Assembly: GCA_029747015.1 (NCBI GenBank)
Contig: JAKOGI010001988.1
Coordinates: forward strand, 82,501-146,500
Direction of reading: 5' to 3'
Source: Carnegiea gigantea
Taxonomy: Eukaryota; Streptophyta; Magnoliopsida; Caryophyllales; Cactaceae
DNA length: 64,000 bases
Part shown: positions 11,244-21,693 of the stretch, in pieces
How the letters are laid out: the number at the start of each line of letters is the position of its first letter
Position numbering within the stretch: position 1 is the first letter of the stretch
The notes under the pieces: model-generated
What the model saw: the letters and a program-made list of their open reading frames with translations, nothing else
What the model was told of the DNA's origin: nothing
Databases searched by the model: none
Made by a program: the position numbers and the translations under genes

Positions 11244-11500
11244 CTTTTTGAAGTTCTAGAAATCTTTGAATCATTAGTTGTCCATATCCAACTCACATCT
11301 TTCTTGAGTTTTTATTGCAATGGCTTTCTCAGTTTAGCTAAATCTTTAATGAAATCTGAAGCATAGGTCAGGTATCCAAGAAACCTTTCTAACTGCTTTC
11401 TATCTTCAATCTTTTTAGGGAATTTTTCTTTTTTTTTTCAAAATATGTTTTGTAGAATGATCTGTCTAACTTTTATCTCTAGACCTAGAAATTCAATCTC

Positions 11501-12085
11501 TTATTCAGTATAAATGCACTTGTTCTTTTCAAGTATAATACCATGATCAGTGCATATTTGGGTAACAACTAAGACATCCTTTTTATGCTGTTCTATGGTT
11601 TTGGAAAAGACAAGGATATCATCGATGTAAACTAAATAACAATGATTAAGGTCTTTGAAGATGTTATCCATTCTTCTCTGGAATATTTGAGGTGCATTTT
11701 TAAGACCAAATAGTATTATTATCCACTCATAATGTCCTAGTGGGGCTCTAAATACAGTTAAAGGAATACTTTTCTCATCCATTTTTATCTGCCAATAACC
11801 GCTTTTGCAATCCATTTTTAAGAACCAAGAGGCGTCTTAAATTCTATTGAAAAAGGACTGTTTTGTTAGAATATAATAACTATTAAAGATAGTATTATCA
11901 TTAACCTTTTTGTAATTGATTATCATTCTTACTTATCCTCTTTTTTCCTCAACATGATTTCTTATCATAAAAGCGGGACTGGTGTGAGGACTCTTACTAT
12001 TTCTAATTAATCATCTATCCAGAAGTTCATTGATTTATTTATCAAATTTTTGGATATCTTAGTGTGTATACGCCATTTGTTTAAC
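11501..12085 (-). pseudogene. Pararetrovirus reverse transcriptase domain
   Basis: The 11815-11501 frame has GYWQIKMDE, APLGHYEW, FGLKNAPQIFQRRMD and the catalytic YIDDILVFS box, all diagnostic of a caulimovirid or gypsy-type RT. The upstream 12085-11816 portion is recognisable in translation (SKSPHTSPAFM near 11985) but contains several stops and a frameshift. Synteny with the zinc knuckle and movement region upstream identifies it as pararetroviral and not a gypsy element. Confidence 0.8.
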
Positions 12086-13141
12086 TCAGATAATAGTGTT
12101 GGGATTTAATAAAGTGATTTTAGTGAATATTTTATCTTTATCCCAAAATTTTAAAGGATTATTAGAATAGAGTTCTTTGCATAATTTTTCTTGTTGTTCA
12201 ACAATCTGCTCTTTAATAGATAACTCAAGCAATGAGATTGTCAGTGCTACCTCTCGTTGTGCAGACATTACCTCGTCACCACGTTGGCTGCGTGTAAATT
12301 CAATTTTTTGATGAGTGTAAGCCTTACTTAATTTTTTAATAGGAATTGAGTGATCATTAATTGTAAATATTATTTGTTTTATGGTTTGTGTGCATGGAGA
12401 ATATAGTCTTTGAAAATTATTTTCAATAATCATATCATGAGAGAGTTGATTAGTAGTCCATAGAACTGATATAATGTATTGGACTTCTCCGAATTCTATG
12501 GATAACCCTTCTATTGCCTTGTTATGGCTCATAATGCTATTATCAGCTATCTTTACTTGTAAAGGATTCTTAGCTTTTTTCCACCTAACTTCTGAAAATA
12601 ATATTTTCTTTCCAAAGCATACAGAATAACTACTATCTATGTAGGCATACAACTCATATTTATTATATTTCTCTAGACATACCTTTATTGGGATATAAAT
12701 ACTATTCGGATTTGTATTAGTAGCTTCATAGCATATCTCCATAGTCATGTTTTTAACTAAGTCATCTTCATAGATTAGCTCACTAACAGTTCTAATTTTG
12801 TACCCAATGACTTTTCTATCTGGACTCATACTTCGGTCTACGCTGTATCTTGCAGGTTCAAAACTCATTCTACTAATTTCACTGGTCATGCTAATTATAT
12901 CAACTTCTTTAAGCTCTTCTTTATTAGATGAAGATCCTTCTCCCCAATCTGATCTTGCACTCATGCCTCTTAATAACTGAGGTTTAATGGTGATTTTATC
13001 CTCCTCACTAATTTTTATTACATTTTTCTTATTGATCTTTGTAGAGTTAGCAAAGCTAGAAATCAATGACCTATCAATTTTTATTTCTTTTGAATTGACT
13101 TTTAATCCTCTGAATCTTCTGCATAGGGGTAGAACTTTCAA
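12086..13141 (-). pseudogene. Pararetrovirus polyprotein segment: protease and RT N-terminus
   Basis: A 351-residue open stretch, the longest surviving viral frame. The protease-like site is ELYAYIDSSYSVCFG near residue 165, with IDSS in place of the usual D-T/S-G. The C-terminal ~40 residues (NPLKFWDKDKIFTKI) are the known lead-in to caulimovirid RT. The N-terminal half is Lys/Ser-rich. No Met need be the true start; the frame is a remnant of a larger polyprotein. Confidence 0.65.
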
Positions 13142-13149
13142 ATTTTTCT

Positions 13150-13700
13150 GCCTCTATCATTGTCATCTTAGTTTTTAGATCTATTATATTATCTAATTTG
13201 TAGATGATTTTTCAGATTATCCTCAATGGATATCCTCCTCTTTTCATATCCATCCCAGCTGTTTTTATGTCAAGAGATGAAAAGTTTTTAGCAAATCATC
13301 CTTTAGACTCACATAATATCCTGGTCAGTAGTTGAATCCTACTGACCTATTACATAAATTGATCTTTATTCCCGTGATAATTTGATTATTAAATTTGGTA
13401 TGCTTCATATCATAGAGTAAAGCATAAAGATAAATATCTTTGCCAAAATAACGTAATGGAGTGATTTGAATTTGGACACTTCCAACATGGATATACCTAT
13501 AATTCCTATCTTTGCTATACTTAAGATTATTTTCCTAATTGATGAGATTAACTTCTCCAACGTCGTACTTATAATCCTTTATCTTTAAATCTCCTTCCAT
13601 CATTTCACATCCATATTTGCTTTTTAATTGAAAGATTGACTTTTTATAGATCATGTCTTCTTGGATTACGGGAATGACCCAATCTCCTTTGACATCTTCG
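13150..13700 (-). pseudogene. Pararetrovirus movement-protein region
   Basis: Minus-strand translation around 13490-13300 reads YIHVGSVQIQITPLRYFG and later KHTKFNNQIITGI, the layout expected of the 30K-superfamily movement-protein core in Caulimoviridae. It is in the same frame as the acidic segment just upstream (13813-13535), separated by a stop at about 13534, with more stops from 13340 on. This region would act at plasmodesmata in a living virus; here it is broken. Confidence 0.55.
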
Positions 13701-13933
13701 TTTGCATTGTCTACAACAAACTCTTCTCCTTGAAGATCATCAAGACTAATCGAGCTACTTTCCATCATACGACTTGTTGCTTCATAATCACTCTCTTCAT
13801 ATTCATTGTACAATATAGTTTCAGCAATTCCTTTGTTGTTACTTAGGACTAAGTCTAATACCTCATCTTTACTAAGCTCAACATAATCTAGGCTTCCTAA
13901 GCTTTCGACAAGCTTATTATTCTTCCTATTTTT

Positions 13934-13981
13934 GCATTCGTTAGCATAATGTCCTACTTCTCCGCATGCCTAGCATTTGCA
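13934..13981 (-). pseudogene. Coat-protein zinc knuckle with in-frame stop
   Basis: Translation gives a CX2CX4HX4C knuckle, CACGEVGHYANEC-like spacing, with a TAG at 13972-13970 between the first Cys pair and the ACGEVGHY part. This knuckle is a hallmark of Caulimoviridae coat proteins. The TAG stands where Trp (TGG) is common, consistent with a G-to-A change. The frame continues to 13535 as an acidic C-terminal tail. Confidence 0.7.
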
Positions 13982-14141
13982 GCTATTTTTCCTTGTAGGA
14001 CAATAAGCAGCTTTCCTAAAAAATCTTCGTTTTTTAGGGCTTAGTTTATTATAATAGTTTCTTTATATTTCTCTCCCCTTTGCTTGTTGAAGCTCTTCTT
14101 CTTATAAAATTTTCTTTTTCTTCTTTTTCAGGTCCTTTTCT

Positions 14142-14659
14142 CTATTGATGAGGTGAATCCCAATAAGTTAGGAATTGCTTCTTAATTTTCTTCTGCTTTT
14201 GGAGATCAAGACACTGCTCATTGACCCATTTTCGTAAATAAGAAATTCTTAAGCCAAGGGTGTTAATGACATTTGTTCTTTCAAGCCATGTAATATCCTT
14301 TTCATTAATTATGGAATTTATTGAATATGGCAATTCGTCATATAACGTACCAAGATTTGTTTCTTTATGCACAATTTTGTAATAATATTGACCAAATTCA
14401 GCAATATAATTTTCTACCTTCTCTGCCATTCTCTTGTTTTTTTTTCAGAATCAAGTTTGGCTTTGATAAATTCGGCCTCTATCTCGTTACATAAATTTCT
14501 AAACATAGAATCTAGTGTTTTCATCATTCTTAATGTATTTTTACCGTGTTCACTTAATGACTCGTCCCAATCAGTTATAGTGCCAGAAAAACCATGTTCG
14601 AAATAGTTTAGGAAGTTTGCAACAGTCCATGTAGTATTTAGGTTTAAGACACTATTCAT
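14142..14659 (-). pseudogene. Pararetrovirus coat-protein core region, frameshifted
   Basis: Two overlapping frames, 14659-14414 and 14429-14142, read as one protein broken by a frameshift near 14430. Visible residues include WTVANFLNYFEHGFSGT, TDWDESL and, downstream, ITWLERTNV and LRISYLRKWVNEQCLD. This helical segment lies directly upstream of the zinc knuckle, the usual coat-protein arrangement. Confidence comes mainly from synteny. Confidence 0.55.
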
Positions 14660-14822
14660 TTCTCTTTTTCAGTGTTCAAATATTTCTTATCTATTATGGG
14701 CTCTATCAATATTTAAGATGTATTATGTTTGACTAATTGGGGGTAAGGCCAATTTCTTCGAAGGTTGTGATTTTCCTTGGGATAAACCTAAAGGACAAAT
14801 TGGTTATACATTCTACTGGAAC

Positions 14823-15050
14823 TTACCTAGATCTTATAAAATGAGTATTTCTTCTAGATGGTTCACCAAATTTTTCAGGCTTAGGAACAACATTATTAAC
14901 TAGATTGGTCTCTGTTTCACCTAAGTCGAGCTCTTCTCCAACCTCATTGATCTCGTTTTCAATAGTCATTTTACCATATTTTTTATCCAGTTTTCTCCTA
15001 ATTTCTTCTAACGGTAATACATTAAGGTCTTCTATCTTAATTAGGTTCAT
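14823..15050 (-). pseudogene. Pararetrovirus 5' ORF segment, charged
   Basis: 75-residue stretch rich in Glu, Lys and Asn (IEDLNVLPLEEIRRKLDKKY). It precedes the coat-protein region. Probably the N-terminal, charged part of the coat protein or a separate small virion protein. The interval 15051-15319 is Lys/Glu-rich in the minus frames but full of stops. Confidence 0.4.
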
Positions 15051-15319
15051 TTGCTGATATATTTCTTCTTCTAGTTAGATGTTATTTGTCTTTTCATTAT
15101 CATCAGATAATACATTATGTTTATCACTAATTGCGCTCATAGTCTTGCTTAGTTCTTCTGGATTCTATTCTTTCTCAAACATGTTTTGTCATTCTTTAAG
15201 ATTATATTGCTCATATTCCATCTTCTTTTTTTGCCTTTTCAGCCTATTTTTCACCAGATTTTTCTTCTACTTATTTTTGAATTTTTATATCTTGCAAAGG
15301 AAATGGGTTTTTGTTTTTT

Positions 15320-15595
15320 TCAGTTTTGAAAAGGATGTTTACGCTGAAATGGAGTACTAATACTGGAAGTAGATTTTTCTCTATGCCTAACTGCGTTAAT
15401 AAGGGAAAGATAGACTACAATTAATTGATTCCTAAGCTCCTTGATTTCAGTCTTAGTTTTAGCTAATTCTACTTTTAATTCTAAAACTATATCAGCGATA
15501 TAGTTTAACTTAGGTGCTATTAGAGAAATACCTTCTGGTAAGTGCACAATGTGTGAATAATTAGGACCAGGGCAAGCAGGTGATGATTCAAGCAT
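15320..15595 (-). pseudogene. Pararetrovirus first ORF with coiled coil
   Basis: 91-residue frame. Residues about 35-65 (LELKVELAKTKTEIKELRNQ) have a heptad pattern, suggesting a coiled coil as in virion-associated proteins of this family. It is the most upstream viral frame, 245 bp inside the right border of the insert. Identity is inferred from position and coiled coil only. Confidence 0.4.
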
Positions 15596-15840
15596 GAGTC
15601 ATGGTTAATCAGTGATTAATACCATATACATAATTTTAGATTTTTGAAAAGTAAATTTTTAAGGATTTGTGCTAAAATACAAATACGAAAAGTTTAGGGG
15701 TTTGCAAATAAATTTCAACAGTGATTTGTCCCCCAAATGTTAGGGGTGCAATAACTCAATGGATCTGATTGTGACTTTTTCAAAAAGTTGGTTCTGCAAA
15801 TGAATGCACCAAAGTTCGATGTACGCAAATGTAAATTACC

Positions 15841-15856
15841 CGAAAAGAACGGGCCC
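15841..15856 (+). mobile_element. Harbinger-type MITE, right terminus (copy A)
   Basis: CGAAAAGAACGGGCCC is the inverse complement of the left terminus at 8418-8433 with one difference, and it is followed by TTA (15857-15859), matching TTA at 8415-8417. The first ten bases repeat 8780-8789, so they look like the target duplication of the insert. Confidence 0.65.
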
Positions 15857-15859
15857 TTA

Positions 15860-16199
15860 TGTAATGTCTACAACGTATAACGTTCGTTAATTATAGTTAT
15901 ATGCTTATTATTTTATGAATTAAAATTTATATGAACGTAAATCTATATTTTGTTATGGATAGAAATATGCATGGATTTCAAATGATTTGATCTTCATTAA
16001 ATTCAACTTATATAAAACATGATTTAAAATAGCTCTAATAATTTGCATCAGCTAAAAGCTCATAGTCCAAATAGCTAAGAGCGGGCAGGTAGGAGGAGAA
16101 GGCAACCAAATAATCTAAAGTGTAAGTATTAAATGTTTGAAATTACATTCAACTATCAAAAGCAATTCTCAACTAAATAAGTTAGAAATATTAGTTTAT
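15860..16199. other. No gene seen
   Basis: AT-rich spacer between the MITE terminus and the 3' part of the Harbinger transposase. I looked here for the left terminal repeat of the Harbinger element (expected GGGGGTGTTTTATT) and did not find it. Confidence 0.4.
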
Positions 16200-17423
16200 A
16201 ATGGCCGTCTAGCTACCACTAAACTTGAAGCAATGTTGTTATGAATAGTTCACATTTCTGGCACTCTTGATCTTTCTGCACTATTTTCAATGGGATTGTT
16301 AGCAACATTTGGAAGTAAATCGAGAGGAATAAAATGAAGATGTTCATCTATGATTTTTAAAGCTGGATCACGAACATTACTCCTTATATAATTATGCAAT
16401 GCAAATGTTGCCACTATGGCCCAATTTTGATATTGATTGAATATCGAGGCATATCATGCAATGTTTTCCATCGAGCCTTGAGAATGCTAAAAGCCCTCTC
16501 AATGCGAATTCTTAAAAAAGAACAAGATCAATTAAAGAGTTCCTAATAACCCAGAAGAATTGCACCATGAAACTCTTATTGATGATATCTTATCTTTGAA
16601 TATGGTTTAAGATTCGTTGTCGATCTGGATAATCTTTATCTGCGAAATAATATTAGCCTAAACGAAAATTAAAAAATGTTACTAAGATGAATTTCATCAT
16701 TAAGTGAAGAAAAAATGGAAAAAAATGTAAACTATTACCTGGAGGTGGTGTTAGGAATTTAAATTTTGGCTTATTCATTGTGGATACCAAGATGCGTGAA
16801 TGGTGTACTGATTCCTCCCGACCAGTTAGGACATGTATGAATTGTAAATCAAAATCACACACTGCTGACACGTTAACAGTTGGTATCCCTTTTCGCCCTC
16901 TATAATGCATTTGGCCTTCTTTAGGAACTATAACTGCAAATGTGCTCCATCCACATCTGGAATGCAATCCTAATATAAAATATTTATAAATATGTATCAC
17001 GTATTATCTAATGCAAAATAGAAGTATGGATATAAAATATACTTTTACCTTAAAATGAGGCATATATTGATTATCAATTGAAATTTCCAGTGGGAAGTCC
17101 TTGAATTTAGGATCTCTAGGCTTCAGCATATCCTTATGAAAGTCATCTATTGCATCTAAAACTTCTCTAAAAACTCTACTGATCATTTCATCAGAATGCT
17201 GGAAATGCTCTTGTGCATCTCTATTTGATGCACCTTTATGAAGAATATGCACAAATATGTTCACTTTCTGCAAAATTGACATCCTATCTGAAGGTTGTAA
17301 TCTACATTTGTTTTCCAAATTCATACATAATTGACAGAAAATGCACTGATTCACTCTAAGCACGTTAAAAGACCATTTCTCATGACTATGCAATAATGCA
17401 CGCATCCATTTTTCTCTGGTCAT
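16200..17423 (-). pseudogene. PIF/Harbinger transposase (HARBI1/ALP1-like nuclease), degenerate
   Basis: The first piece, 17423-17004, carries the N-terminal helical domain (CIFCQLCMNLENKCRLQPSD, HILHKGASNRDAQEHFQHSD). The second, 17000-16653, has the DDE_4 core: HYRGRKGIPTVNVSAVCDFD and FIHVLTGREESVHHSRIL; the His before SRIL replaces the usual catalytic Asp (VHDSRIL). The third, about 16640-16200, is recognisable as the C-terminal part (ADKDYPDRQRI, FSRLDGKHCMIC) with stops. This is a cut-and-paste transposase gene, inactive as it stands. An intron could explain the gap near 17003. Confidence 0.75.
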
Positions 17424-17429
17424 ATATAA

Positions 17430-18154
17430 AGTTATGCAAGGCTCCTTTATGTATGTTTTAAAAAATCGTCAACACCATGACAAAGTAAGTCATTACATCC
17501 GACGTAGCATCATACTGATCATTATCACTGTTATCCCTCCCTACACTACCATCATCACTTCTACTAATACCATCATCATTAAGTCCAATATTATCCCCAT
17601 TATTTTCCATATATCCCTATTGCATATCTTCGTAGTCCATACCTATAATTTAAACTCAACATGTTTATTTATCCAGGCACACATAATTTGTAATTAAAAA
17701 ATGAAATACAATAATAACATTAATACAAATATATGCATATAACTCGAATCATAATTCCAACTTGCTTCAGAGTTCACTAAATTAGGTCTTACAATCATAA
17801 TAAGCTTACAATCATTGTACTTTTAACTTAACTTGAAAGCTCACAAATTAAGGCCTACAACCATCATAGCATACAACCATCACACTTCTAACTTAATTTG
17901 AAAGTTCACAAAATAAGGCCTACAACCTTCACAACCATATCCCTATTAGACTTCCAACAACCATATCCCAATCATACTTCCAACAACTTGGAAGTTCACA
18001 AAATTAAACCTATAAGTATCATACTTCCAATTAACTTGGAAGCTCTTAAAATGAGCCCTATAACGATCATAAACAAACAAAATAGTCAATCAAGTCTACT
18101 ACTGAGGTTAAGTTGATAACTAGATCTATTAGAAGACTATAGACACAACCACAT
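17430..18154. repeat. Spacer with ~60-70-bp imperfect repeats
   Basis: Between the two Harbinger ORFs. From about 17765 to 18080 a unit resembling AACTTGGAAGTTCACAAAAT, AGGCCTACAACCATCATA and CTTCCAA recurs four or five times. Upstream, 17490-17620 is ATC-rich and matches no gene. Confidence 0.5.
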
Positions 18155-19340
18155 TCATTTCTTGCCGCACTTTTCATATAAGGGAGTTTGCCATTGAACT
18201 CTTAAATCATCATTTGGTAAACCAAACAAAATCATCCTGTTTTGTGGATCTTCCACCAATTTACAAGCAAAGATAAACACCAAATGCATAGGATCGAAGT
18301 GAAGCAAGGCACATATCTTGACTAATGCATTAGGAATACTGCGAGCTCCATTATCAACACTCGCATTTTGTTGTCTATCTCCTGCTTTTGCCTTTTTTCC
18401 TTTCATGCAAGTCTTTCAATCCTGATTTCCTCTCTCTCAACCTCCCTTACTTTTTTCTCTGAAATGATAACTTCCAACATGATATCAAATTTCTCATACA
18501 TCATGGCTGCTGACCCCATTTTTCTAGGACCATTGGTCTTTGCATTTTTGTTAGGATCTGAGGAAAAGTTCTCCAATTTCCTTTTACCATTTCCATTTCC
18601 ACCTCCACCTACCCCTTGAGAAACGGGTGGATGAGTAGATACATGGGAGTCGTCATACCATAGCTTTTGCCATGCACTAACTGCAGGGCCTAAAATGCTT
18701 GTGTCATTGTTCTCAATATTAAAAGACTGATTTATATTGTTTTCAGTATGAGGTTGGCAAGAGATATACACCATATCTTCATCCATATTTGGGGTAATTA
18801 TGTCATCGTCCTAGCTACATGGCCTTCAATAGTTCATCCATTTTACTCTCAAGCTCTGAGTCAATTCCTTTATCTCGAAATTGTTTAAACTTGGCATCTT
18901 CTTATGAGACAAAATAAAACAGAAAAGAACATACAGTACTAGGTTGGGTTTTTTAATCACTGTACCATCAAAATTGTTATGCTAACTAAAAAAAAAAGAA
19001 AAGAAAGGAAAACTAACGTTAATCTTCTTCAACCACCATTCATCACTAGCCACAATAGTCCCTTTTTCATGATCCCATCCTAAACCGATTTCTTTCCCTT
19101 GTAAGCTTTTCCACGAAGCCCATCTAACCTTCAACCCTTCATAGTTGTGCTATAGTTACTCTATATACCATGCCAAATTAGTTTTCTTTTGAAACTCTAA
19201 CACTATGTCTTTCCAACGTATCCTTTGAAATATTACCCCATAATTCTTTCCCTTACTCTCGTCAACAAGCTCAATACCAAGATCACAAAAATGACAATAT
19301 TCTCCTTAGACCAACTCACATGACTAGTCTCTTCAACTTC
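18155..19340 (-). pseudogene. Harbinger Myb/SANT-like DNA-binding ORF
   Basis: Upstream part at about 19330-19010 translates, across stops and frame changes, as a Myb/SANT-like domain: WSKENIVIF, WKDIVLEFQKKTNLAWY, WASWKSLQGKEIGLGWD and ASDEWW. The middle part, 18786-18403, is a linker with GGGGNGNGKRK and a MYEKFDIMLEV helix. The C-terminal part, 18406-18155, has PNALVKICALLHFDP and MILFGLPNDDLRVQW. This is the second protein that PIF/Harbinger elements encode to bind terminal repeats and help import the transposase. Same strand as and upstream of the transposase. Confidence 0.7.
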
Positions 19341-20713
19341 TTAGCTATTTTCTATACCTCTTTTTCTAGACGGCGCTATATAAATCAAATTAAATAAATG
19401 AATAAAAAGAATATACACATGTCTTACTTCAAAAAAGAAGCCCCTCAAACCTCAAAACCCTAGAACTCTAAGATGACAGAGTAACTAAGGTGCATGGAAG
19501 AACCTGTAATAGTAAACAACTAGCCATGTGTAGGCAAATAGTTGGACTAGGTGTTCACAATGAAGTTCATTATGTTTCTCTCCCATGTTTCAGCAAAGGA
19601 CCAGACAAAGAAAGAACTATAATTAAAGGAGCATGAGACATTGAAGATTTATGGTTATCCACCAAGTGCACAAAATCTGACCTAGCATAATGACACATAG
19701 GGACTTTGGAAAATCACATGTATGCATAATGATAGCACTTAAGAGCTATCGATAGTAGTACTAGTGAAAAAATGATTCCTAACGAAATTAACTTAACCGT
19801 GCAAGACATATCAACTACCAGGAAATGGGGGCTCCTCAAAGACTGATTTTTACTTCTCAAATTACAAATCTAAAATCTCCAAAACCAATCAATTTCTGCT
19901 CATAATGCCTAGTCTAGTGATTAATTATAAAGATATAAATTTCTCATGAACCCATATTTTGGAAGAGTCTCTCAATCGCACCTTATATTAACTCCATTTT
20001 TTTTCTCTAAATGCATGGCGTTGTGTGTCGCTTTTGATACAGGTTATCTTTTAGAAGACATCACTTTGTCATTGAATTGTAGTCTAAGTTTTAAGCCTGA
20101 CTCCTCATTCAAAAATGCACTGCAGAATGACTAGGTTCATGGAGGGGGCCTTAACTTGGCCCTCCAATGATGCGTACAGGCATGTTCTTGATATTTCACG
20201 AACGGATGATCTAACATAACTGAGTCACAACATTGAAATCTAAGAAATTTATTGTAAATTGGAGGAAAGAAAGACGAAGAAGGAAGAGAGATAGACATAC
20301 ACAAACCTGGAAAACTTGTGAAATGGATGACTATTGCCGGTGTCGAAGAGGAAAGATGACTTTCATCAGCACCGATAAAGTGGCCGGCGACCAGCTTGGC
20401 GGCTAGCAGGGGGCAACAATGGGGAGGATTGAGAGGAAGGTGGAGAGACTAACTGACTGGAGATCATGATTTCAGATTGAGGAAAGGGGGAGAAAGGTTT
20501 ATTTAATGGCATGTATGTAATTTTATTAAACTTTTGGATAATCTAGTAATTCCAATAAAAAAGTTATTCCCAAAGGCTAATGGGAATAACTGTTTGAAAA
20601 AAATTTGTTTAGAGCAAAACAACTATTTCAATTAACTATTTATTAAACACCTGTTAAGCTATTTGACTTGGTAAAAATAACTAAAGTCTTCGTAAAAAGC
20701 TTTTTTTGTTTTT
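19341..20713. other. 5' region of Harbinger element; no gene seen
   Basis: Non-coding on both strands apart from short frames without domains. 20330-20470 is unusually GC-rich for the window and on the minus strand would be an upstream leader of the Myb/SANT ORF. The last ~200 bp before 20714 are AT-rich subterminal sequence. Confidence 0.4.
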
Positions 20714-20745
20714 GGGGCCAAACAGCTGAATAAAACACCCCCATA
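20714..20745 (-). repeat. Candidate terminal inverted repeat of Harbinger element
   Basis: Read on the minus strand: GGGGGTGTTTTATTCAGCTG followed by TTTGGCCCC. The GGGGGTGTTT start is typical of a PIF/Harbinger terminus. No partner was found near 15860-16200, so the left end is probably lost. Confidence 0.5.
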
Positions 20746-21229
20746 GTAATTAAAAAATTAAACTCTGCTTAGTACTACAAAAGTTACCGTATTTCATAAT
20801 TAGAAGTGCAGTTTTTGGAACTGCATATGGATCCTACAGGAATCATGATATTATAATATTTAATATATAGTTTCTTCCATTACTATTATCAAATATAATT
20901 ATTAAATATTGCTATATTAAAAAGTATGGATTTTTGTAGATTAATTAATTTGATTATTTTTCAAGGTTCAATTATGATAGATTTATTGATAATTAAATTT
21001 AATTTAATGAATGATATTTTAGGAAAATCATTTATAATTCATTTTTGGCGGAGTACATTACAATAGAATACATATGAAAGACATAAAACGGGTAAGCATA
21101 GCATAATAGGATTACAATACATAACTTAATAAAGAGGTAGAACCACTAAACCTAGAATAATTTTCTCACACATAAACATAATCGAAAACATCACATCAGT
21201 AATAACTCTGACATGATTTTATGAAGTAG

Positions 21230-21693
21230 AAGAGGAAGCCGCATCTTTTGAGCTTGAACTTTCTTGACCTTGGGCTATTCCAAATTCTTTTCCAAATATC
21301 TAGACCACATCTGCTTAAAGTTAAAAATGCATGATGCTATCACGAGCCCGTCTATTGTTTGTAATATACTCATTAAATGGACAACACGGTTAGGTTGAAA
21401 TACTAGAACTAGGATGTGGGGAAGCTTAGGGTCATCGTACTCAAAGGCATCTTTGCGATTGTATGGATATGTATCTCGTTCGTATTCCGCGATAGTATCC
21501 CATGTCATACCAAGTCTTGTTCACCTTAAAATGAACTTCTGGAGTATTTCCCTCAACAAGATCATTAGACAATGGAGACCGATCTAATACATTGATATCA
21601 TCACATGAGCCTAGAGCATCAAAATATGCATGTCATATCCAGAGGTTAGCTGAAGTTACCACTTTAAGTTCTATAGTGGCCTTGCCTTTAAAC
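21230..21693 (-). pseudogene. Second PIF/Harbinger transposase, C-terminal half
   Basis: Minus-strand translation reads GKATIELKVVTSANLWI, HAYFDALGSCDDINVLDRSP, NDLVEGNTPEVHF and TWYDMGYY, then, after a frame change, FEYDDPKLPHILVLVFQPN (21508-21275). This is the ALP1/“plant transposon protein” family, with SCDDINVLDRSP carrying the catalytic Asp. A TGA at 21635-21633 stands where Trp is usual. The upstream half is at 39829-40400, on the other side of the Athila insertion. Confidence 0.7.

Larger units (their letters stand above)
8790..15850. mobile_element. 7-kb insert carrying an endogenous pararetrovirus
   Basis: Everything between the two CGAAAAGAAC copies. Its outermost sequences are weakly similar in inverted orientation: ACTTTGGTACCTCCA near 8803 on the plus strand and ACTTTGGTGCATTCA near 15813-15799 on the minus strand. 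A 9-10-bp duplication with inverted ends would suit a Mutator-like carrier, but this is inference. The interior, from about 9380 to 15600, is a Caulimoviridae-like genome on the minus strand. 8790-9380 has no ORF and may be viral leader or carrier DNA. Confidence 0.5.

Noticed and set aside
15600..15640. Possible tRNA-Met primer site TGGTATTAATC on the minus strand upstream of the first viral ORF
   Set aside because: Only the first six bases match the expected TGGTATCAGAGC; too weak to call.
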